From contig CABVRZ010000035.1 of the NCBI GenBank assembly GCA_902500775.1, forward strand, positions 1 through 49,512: 49,512 bases of DNA, given 5' to 3'. The position numbers and the translations under genes were made by a program. This DNA comes from an uncultured Nitrospira sp. Its GTDB lineage: Bacteria; Nitrospirota; Nitrospiria; Nitrospirales; Nitrospiraceae. The notes beneath the pieces are model-generated. The model had not been told where the DNA came from and ran no database searches. It was given only the letters and a program-made list of their open reading frames with translations. Shown one piece after another: positions 44,673 through 49,512 of the stretch (the stretch's first letter is position 1; every line of letters starts with the position of its first letter).

Positions 44673-46061
44673 AGGTGTGTAAATGGAGTTCAGGCGGCAG
44701 TCCTCTCGGCCTGATCGTTTCCGTTGCCCGTCACACTGCTTGACCGGATCATCCTCCCATCTTTGCACGGCACCCCGGAAGCGACGAGCGGCAACAACGC
44801 CGGCGCATTGAGTTTTCGCCATGCCTGCTCGGCCACCTGGAGGATTTTCCAGATGATGGCCTGGGCGCCCTCCACACGCTTGTAGCGACGAGACGCGTTG
44901 GTACGAAGCCGGACGGACGCGAAGGGCGACTCCACGATATTCGTCGTTCTGAGGTGAATCCAGTGTTCTTTCGGGAATGCGTAGAACGTGACCATGCGGT
45001 CCCAATCGCGGAGCAGCGTATCCACGGCCTTCGGATCCGTCTTACGGTACCGGCGGACGAAGGCGTCGCGCTGTCGCTCACACTCAGCTTGCGTGTCGGC
45101 ATAGGGCATCGCCTTGAGGCGTTCGCCCGCAGTGGCCTGGGCCTTCTTGGGCAGAGCATCGAGGACGTTGGTGAGCTTGTGGTTCCAGCACCGCTGCTCC
45201 TTCCCGGTGGGGTGAATCTCCCCGAGCGCGGCCCAGATGCCCAGGTGACCGTCAGCCACCGTGAGTCGCGGAAATTTTAATCCACGCTCCCGCAGACGGC
45301 GCAGCACGGTCAGCCAGGAGTCCTTGCTCTCCCGCTCGCCGCTTTCGCAGGCCACCACGATCTTCTCCCCCGTCGCCAGTGCCCCGACAATCGTGAGGAG
45401 GGCGCTCTTACGGTCCGTGATACCCGCCTTCACGTAGAGACCATCGGCCCACCAGTAGCCGACTTCCAGATCCGACAGATCCTGTTTGCTCCACGTCTCG
45501 TACTCGAGCTCGAAACGGGCCTTCAGTCGCTGAATCGAGCTCGCCGACAGCGGCGCACCCTCGCCGAGCAGGCCGCGCAACACCATCTCGAAATCCCCGG
45601 TGGACAGCCCGTGCAGATACAGTTCCGGGAGCAGCATGCCGACTTCCGTCGTCCGCCGCTTGAACAACGGGAGGATCTTGCTCTCAAACCGTTCCGCGAG
45701 ATCCCGTACCCGCGGGCGACGGACCGTGACGGTCCCGTTCATCATCGAGAAGTGACGCGGCTTCCCATAGCCGTTTCGGCTGCCGACGGGCGGATCGACC
45801 GGAGTCACCGTGCTGCGGCGCTCATGCCGGACGCGGCCGAGGAACGTCGTCACTTCCTCCTCCAGGAGTGTCTGTAGTTGGATCTGGATATGCTCCCGTG
45901 CCCACTGCTCCAGCGTGTCATAACACACGGCGCTTGACTCGACGGTCTCGGTGCTGGTTCTCTCCCTCATGGTGGCGTATCCTTTCCCCTCGGCGGCAAC
46001 CGAGGCGTTGGTTGATTGCTCAACCGAAAGGCTACGCCGCCTTTATCCTATTTCCACACCT
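44673..46061. mobile_element. IS256-family insertion sequence
   Basis: About 1389 bases around the transposase gene. The ends match as imperfect inverted repeats: AGGTGTGTAAATGG at the left and, reading inward from the right, AGGTGTGGAAATAGG. The adjacent 8-base flanks differ, so no target duplication is visible; insertion may be old or followed by rearrangement. Confidence 0.75.
44690..45970 (-). CDS. IS256-family transposase
   Basis: 426 residues, full length and uninterrupted. N-terminal region with IQLQTLLEEEVTTFLGRVRH and GSRNGYGKPRHFSMMNGTV; DDE catalytic core with the first Asp in YWWADGLYVKAG, the second in LTVADGHLGIWAAL and the Glu in TTNIVESPFASVRLRT; the CWNHKLTNVLDALPK block is typical. 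It catalyses copy-out/paste-in transposition. The element ends flank the gene closely, so the copy could be active. Confidence 0.95.
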   Translation of the reverse strand: MRERTSTETVESSAVCYDTLEQWAREHIQIQLQTLLEEEVTTFLGRVRHERRSTVTPVDPPVGSRNGYGKPRHFSMMNGTVTVRRPRVRDLAERFESKILPLFKRRTTEVGMLLPELYLHGLSTGDFEMVLRGLLGEGAPLSASSIQRLKARFELEYETWSKQDLSDLEVGYWWADGLYVKAGITDRKSALLTIVGALATGEKIVVACESGERESKDSWLTVLRRLRERGLKFPRLTVADGHLGIWAALGEIHPTGKEQRCWNHKLTNVLDALPKKAQATAGERLKAMPYADTQAECERQRDAFVRRYRKTDPKAVDTLLRDWDRMVTFYAFPKEHWIHLRTTNIVESPFASVRLRTNASRRYKRVEGAQAIIWKILQVAEQAWRKLNAPALLPLVASGVPCKDGRMIRSSSVTGNGNDQAERTAA

Positions 46062-46174
46062 AAAGATGGTAGCTCCACCGGAGATATCAGCAACATGAGA
46101 TCGATAGAGATGGAAGCCCCTACCAGAGAGAAAGACCGAGTGCAGCGGCCTTATCCTTGCTTTCCTCTGACACA

Positions 46175-46562
46175 TCGCTTCACCAGTACGCGGCGATCGA
46201 AATAGACCAAGAGGGTCAACCGCATTGTGATGGAATGCCAGTCAGCAATACGAGCACTGGCATGTACCGACTATCACGTCACCGCAATCCTTTATGTCCC
46301 TGTTGGCCAGCCATGCGACCGGCGACGCGACCCTCATGCTTCCCGAGCGGGGAGACAGGAGAACTCTGCAACAGCCGCTCTCCCACAGGACACGGGCCTC
46401 TCAGTGCTGGTCATAGTTGGACCGGGGGGAGACTGGAGCAAGGTGGAAATAGCGATTACCGAGCAGATAGGAGTTGAATCCATCACTCTTGGCCAGCACA
46501 TCTTACGAACGGAAATCGTGGCCATCAGCATTCTTCAGTCGTGCCTCGGGATGCTGGGATAG
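46175..46562 (+). pseudogene. Decayed second rsmE gene
   Basis: Pieces of an RsmE protein can be read in order in shifting frames: RVNRIVME, ASQQYEHWHVPTITSPQSF with MSLLAS (intact rsmE has AAQQSEQWHVPTIANPQSLT), ATLMLPERG, AALPQDTGLSVLVIVGPGGD (intact ALLILIGPEGG), WSKVEI and TLGQHILRTEIVAISILQSC with LGMLG. At least two frameshifts and a short deletion in the SAM-knot segment (AETAAIATIS reduced to TEIVAIS) rule out function. The N-terminal half is absent. It has the same orientation as the intact gene at 40645-41385, and a dipeptide epimerase gene follows it. Confidence 0.82.
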
Positions 46563-46682
46563 CTGAGCCCAATGGATGGAGGGGTACACTCCGTTCCGCA
46601 TCATCATGGTTGAGACATCTGACCAGGAAGAAGGGTATGATCCTCGATCACGGTGGAAGAGAGGCGTACCCTCGTGATCCAG

Positions 46683-47810
46683 ATGAAGAACGAATACATT
46701 CAGGACGTGACCTTCTGGCCGGTTGATCTCCCCGTCACAGACCCCTTCGTCGTGGCCACGGGCACGCGGAACGTGGCAGAAAATGTCTTTGTCCGGGTTA
46801 CGCTCAGTGATGGAGGCTGCGGCTATGGAGAAGCAGCCCCGTTCCCTGAAGTTGGAGGGGAAGATCGTGAATCCTGTCTTAAAGCCCTTGCACACCTTGC
46901 ACCGTCACTCATGGGCCGAACCGTTCATGACTATCACCAATTAGGGCGTCAGCTGACTGAGCAGGCTCCTTCTCAACCAGCCGCGCGCTGCAGCATCGAA
47001 ACCGCAGTACTGGATGCGTACTGTCGTGCCACAGCGATCCCTTTGTGGCAGGTCTGGGGCGGTACTGATGTGCGTCCTCGCGTAACCGACATCACCATTC
47101 CCATTGCTACTCAGGAAAAGACGTTATCCCTTGCCCGCGACTGGTATCAACGAGGCTTTCGCCTGTTCAAGATGAAAGTCGGCAAAGACGTGGATGCAGA
47201 CATTCGCCGACTCGAGACCCTACACCGAGCGTTGCCCGGTATTTCGTTCATCGGCGATGGGAATCAAGGGTTTTCTCGGGAAGAGTGCCTGACGTTCGCT
47301 AAGGGGATTCAGCGATTCGGCGGGACAATGGTTCTGCTCGAGCAACCCGTCGTACGGGATGACCTCGAGAGTCTAGCTGCCATTCGGCGAGAAACCTGTA
47401 TTCCCGTGGCCGCCGATGAATCCGTACGCTCCCTCGATGATGCGCGCAAGGTCGTCACGCAGGGTGCTGCGGACTATGTCAACATCAAGATCATGAAGTC
47501 TGGTGTGCTGGAAGCAGCGGAGATCGCATCCTTCACCCTGAACGCCGGGTTGAAGCTGATGATCGGCGGCATGCTCGAATCACGGATCGCCATGGGCTGT
47601 TCCTTCAGCTTGGTCTTGGGCATGAGGGGATTTGAGGTCTTGGACCTAGACACCCCTTTACTCTTGGCGACTGATCCAGTCAAAGGAGGCTATCACTACG
47701 AGGGCCCCACTCTTCAGCCATGGCATGAGTCAGGCTTAGGATGCTCTCTATCCATTCCCGCAGATGCCTGTGCACCTGGCAGAGAACGCCAATCATCGGG
47801 TAAACGGTAA
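46683..47810 (+). CDS. Enolase-superfamily enzyme, probable L-Ala-D/L-Glu (dipeptide) epimerase
   Basis: 375 residues of the mandelate racemase/muconate lactonizing group. Catalytic features: KMKVGK on the second strand (Lys pair), metal ligands Asp in GDGNQGF, Glu in VLLEQPV and Asp in ADES, and the opposing Lys in VNIKIMKSG. The capping domain begins VTFWPVDLPVTDPFVVATGT. The pattern suits dipeptide epimerases that recycle murein peptides, though other dipeptides are possible. The start is uncertain: ATG 46683 is used, and GTG 46674 has GAGAGG at nine bases. The last 15 residues extend beyond the typical family end. Confidence 0.83.
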   Translation: MKNEYIQDVTFWPVDLPVTDPFVVATGTRNVAENVFVRVTLSDGGCGYGEAAPFPEVGGEDRESCLKALAHLAPSLMGRTVHDYHQLGRQLTEQAPSQPAARCSIETAVLDAYCRATAIPLWQVWGGTDVRPRVTDITIPIATQEKTLSLARDWYQRGFRLFKMKVGKDVDADIRRLETLHRALPGISFIGDGNQGFSREECLTFAKGIQRFGGTMVLLEQPVVRDDLESLAAIRRETCIPVAADESVRSLDDARKVVTQGAADYVNIKIMKSGVLEAAEIASFTLNAGLKLMIGGMLESRIAMGCSFSLVLGMRGFEVLDLDTPLLLATDPVKGGYHYEGPTLQPWHESGLGCSLSIPADACAPGRERQSSGKR

Positions 47811-48277
47811 TTGCTGAGCCTCATCTGCAGGAGATTCAGGGCATCCTTGGCCTTGGTGTTGCTAAATAGTGCGTCCGCATCAGAAGGTCGTGATACTGGG
47901 TCTGTCTCTATCAAATCTGGAGCTATTACTGAGCCGAACGCTAAATAGTGCGTACTTTCAATTCTTGAACGATGCATAAACAGAGGGATTTCTGAATGTG
48001 CAGACTCATAGACTACGCACAGTATCGTGGTCAGATCAGTAACTTGACTGAGGAGTTGTCCGCTCGGAACCGAATCCCTGAACGCATGCCGCATGTCGAT
48101 CTCACGCTCACCTCTGCTTCACGGAGCTGCAAAGCCGTGAAGAGATAGAAGGCGCACTCTATGAAGGAGAGATACCGCTATCGGGGATGTACCCTGCAGA
48201 TTTTGAGTGTGTGGTGATGCACAATACAAAACCAGATTCAATATGAGCTGCGACCATTGATAATACTTCCATGACTA
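47811..48277. other. Intergenic region left of the IS630 element
   Basis: No complete gene. A plus-strand frame at 48118-48246 reads FTELQSREEIEGALYEGEIP, LSGMYPADFECVVMHNTKPD and SI before its stop. It has no start codon after the preceding in-frame stop near 48079 and looks like the 3' end of a lost gene. The minus-strand frame 47714-48094 overlaps the end of the epimerase gene and has no support. Confidence 0.4.
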
Positions 48278-49348
48278 GTGGACTGTAACGCTTGATTCAG
48301 GAGTAATTCGACGGGACACATCGAAGTACTTCCACTTCACGGGTTTCGGCTGCGTATTGTACTGTCGGATATAGCGCATGAGCTTTCGTCTGAGGTCCGG
48401 TACCGAGGTAAAGACGCCCCGGGCGATCACGTCGCGTTCGATCTTGGCGAACCAAAGCTCCACCTGGTTGAGCCAGGAAGAGTACGTCGGGGTGAAGTGC
48501 AGCTGCACCCTGGGGTACCGAGCAAGGAACGCCTCGACCTGCGCCGTCTTATGCGCCGAGAGATTATCCGCAATCACATGAATCTCTTTGCCCGTCGGTT
48601 GGTTCGTCACGAGATCGGTCAGGAAGGCCACAAACTCCGCCGAGGTGTGGCGCGAGGTGGTCTTGCCCAGCACCTCACCCGTCTTCGTATTGAACGCGGC
48701 GTAGAGGGAGAGCGTGCCGTGACGGACGTACTCAAAGCCATGGCGTTCTGCCCGCCCTGGGGAGAGGGGCAAGACCGGGGCGGTGCGATCAAGCGCCTGA
48801 ATCGCGGTTTTCTCGTCCACGCAGAACACGGCGGCGTGTTGCGGCGGGTGCAGATACAGGCCGATCACATCAGCCGCCTTGGCCTCGAAGTTCGGATCGG
48901 TGGAGGGCAGATACCCTTCCAGGCGATGCGGTTTGAGGGCATGCTTGGCCCAGATCCGCGTGATCGTCATATGCGAGATGTCCCCCAACTGCGTCGCCAG
49001 TTTGCGCGAGGACCAGTGCGTCGAGCCGTCACGCGGGGTGTGGTTCGTCGTCCAGGCCAGGACACGGGCCTCGAGTTGATCGGTTACTTTGTAGCGCATC
49101 CGCCCGGCGTAACGAGCGAACAACCCCGCCAGCCGATCCCCAGCAAAGCGCTGGCTCCACCGACTGATGTAACTGTCATTGCAGTCCAACTTGGTGCGAA
49201 TCGTGGCCCAGGTCAGGCCATCGGCCAGCAGCAGAATCAGACGGGCACGCCGAGCGGAATCGGCTCGCCCCCTACTGGCGCGCGCTTGGCGTTGCAGTTC
49301 CCTGCGTTCACTCGTGGTCAGTGTCATCACGTCCTCCCTATACGTCAT
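48275..49348 (-). CDS. IS630-family transposase
   Basis: 357 residues, intact. N-terminal helix-turn-helix region (RARLILLLADGLTWATIRTK, CNDSYISRWSQRFAGDRLAG), then the DDE core: FCVDEKTAIQALD (first Asp), VIADNLSAH (second Asp), WLNQVELWFAKIERDVIARG (Glu). The final His codon is the last base triplet of the element and the stop TAG is made from the TA target duplication plus the next chromosomal base. The start is probably MTYREDV at 49348 or MTLTTSERRELQ at 49327; a GGAGG before the latter (GGGAGGACGTG) favours 49327. Related to the partial copy at the left window edge. Confidence 0.94.
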   Translation of the reverse strand: MTYREDVMTLTTSERRELQRQARASRGRADSARRARLILLLADGLTWATIRTKLDCNDSYISRWSQRFAGDRLAGLFARYAGRMRYKVTDQLEARVLAWTTNHTPRDGSTHWSSRKLATQLGDISHMTITRIWAKHALKPHRLEGYLPSTDPNFEAKAADVIGLYLHPPQHAAVFCVDEKTAIQALDRTAPVLPLSPGRAERHGFEYVRHGTLSLYAAFNTKTGEVLGKTTSRHTSAEFVAFLTDLVTNQPTGKEIHVIADNLSAHKTAQVEAFLARYPRVQLHFTPTYSSWLNQVELWFAKIERDVIARGVFTSVPDLRRKLMRYIRQYNTQPKPVKWKYFDVSRRITPESSVTVH

Positions 49349-49378
49349 GATACTACCATTTTAAACGTTACAGTCCAC
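48278..49378. mobile_element. Complete IS630-family insertion sequence
   Basis: 1101 bases flanked by TA on both sides (48276-48277 and 49379-49380), the TA target duplication typical of IS630/Tc1 elements. The terminal inverted repeats read GTGGACTGTAACG at the left and CGTTACAGTCCAC at the right, a perfect 13-base match. It contains a single intact transposase gene on the minus strand. Confidence 0.93.
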
Positions 49379-49512
49379 TAGTTCGTGCTCAGAAGCTAGA
49401 AGCGGTATCCGACCCCCTGCCACCCCTATTTTCTTTTTGTGCCACACGAAACAGGGCCGCGGATTCAAGTAGCCAGTGCATAATTTCAGCGACGACGTGA
49501 TGGAGTAACCTC

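Noticed and set aside
44665..46069. 8-base target duplication at IS256
   Set aside because: The 8-base flanks differ and shifting the element ends by a few bases does not produce a match.
47714..48094. 126-codon minus-strand open frame
   Set aside because: It overlaps the end of the dipeptide epimerase gene, lacks a ribosome site and has no protein-like features.

Overview
The window looks like a moderately GC-rich bacterial chromosome, most likely a Nitrospira-type member of the Nitrospirota. This is inferred from gene content and protein style: a PEP-CTERM protein behind a sigma-54 promoter, a bd-type oxidase without a long Q-loop, a SulP-carbonic anhydrase fusion, and many small envelope proteins. 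No rRNA or other marker is present to prove the taxonomy. The window has one tRNA gene, tRNA-Ser(CGA), and no CRISPR array.

Layout. 1-1.54 kb is a graveyard of joined fragments: an IS630 transposase entering from the left edge, a membrane-protein gene with an in-frame amber codon, an integrase 3' remnant whose catalytic Tyr codon is a stop, then tRNA-Ser. 1.6-6.0 kb holds a small three-stem fold, the PEP-CTERM protein gene, a DUF2779/Cas4-like nuclease and a MATE exporter. 6.07-11.34 kb is a lipid/hydrophobe export operon on the minus strand (RND/MMPL pump, LolA-like carrier, DUF1302 barrel) with a MarR regulator upstream; matching palindromes lie before the pump gene and before marR. A 28-codon fragment of a second MATE gene follows, then nhaD and a decayed IS4 element. 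14.7-20.7 kb has cydAB, two coupled small membrane proteins and the SulP-carbonic anhydrase fusion. 20.8-26.2 kb is rich in small envelope genes: a tandem lipoprotein pair split by an IS200-like element, a CPA1 antiporter, a PepSY protein and two members of a small bitopic family ending in STSVFHPP-like tails. 26.3-31.3 kb encodes an SGNH hydrolase, a PanE fusion, a sirtuin, a HAD phosphatase, an unusual response regulator and a 37-residue basic protein.

31.5-41.4 kb is the core: valS-nadC-birA-coaX, then grpE-dnaK-dnaJ-rsmE, all on the plus strand. These serve tRNA charging, NAD, biotin and CoA supply, protein folding and rRNA methylation. 41.4-49.4 kb is accessory again: a secreted trypsin-like protease plus a separate paralogue of its pro-region, a dead IS5 remnant, an intact IS256 element, a decayed second rsmE, a dipeptide epimerase and a complete IS630 element with TA target duplication.

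Two parallel cases stand out. The 3' ends of the MATE gene and of rsmE are each repeated in direct orientation about 5 kb downstream, bracketing accessory cargo. In the MATE case the repeat differs mainly at synonymous sites, which suggests DNA imported from a relative rather than a decayed local copy.
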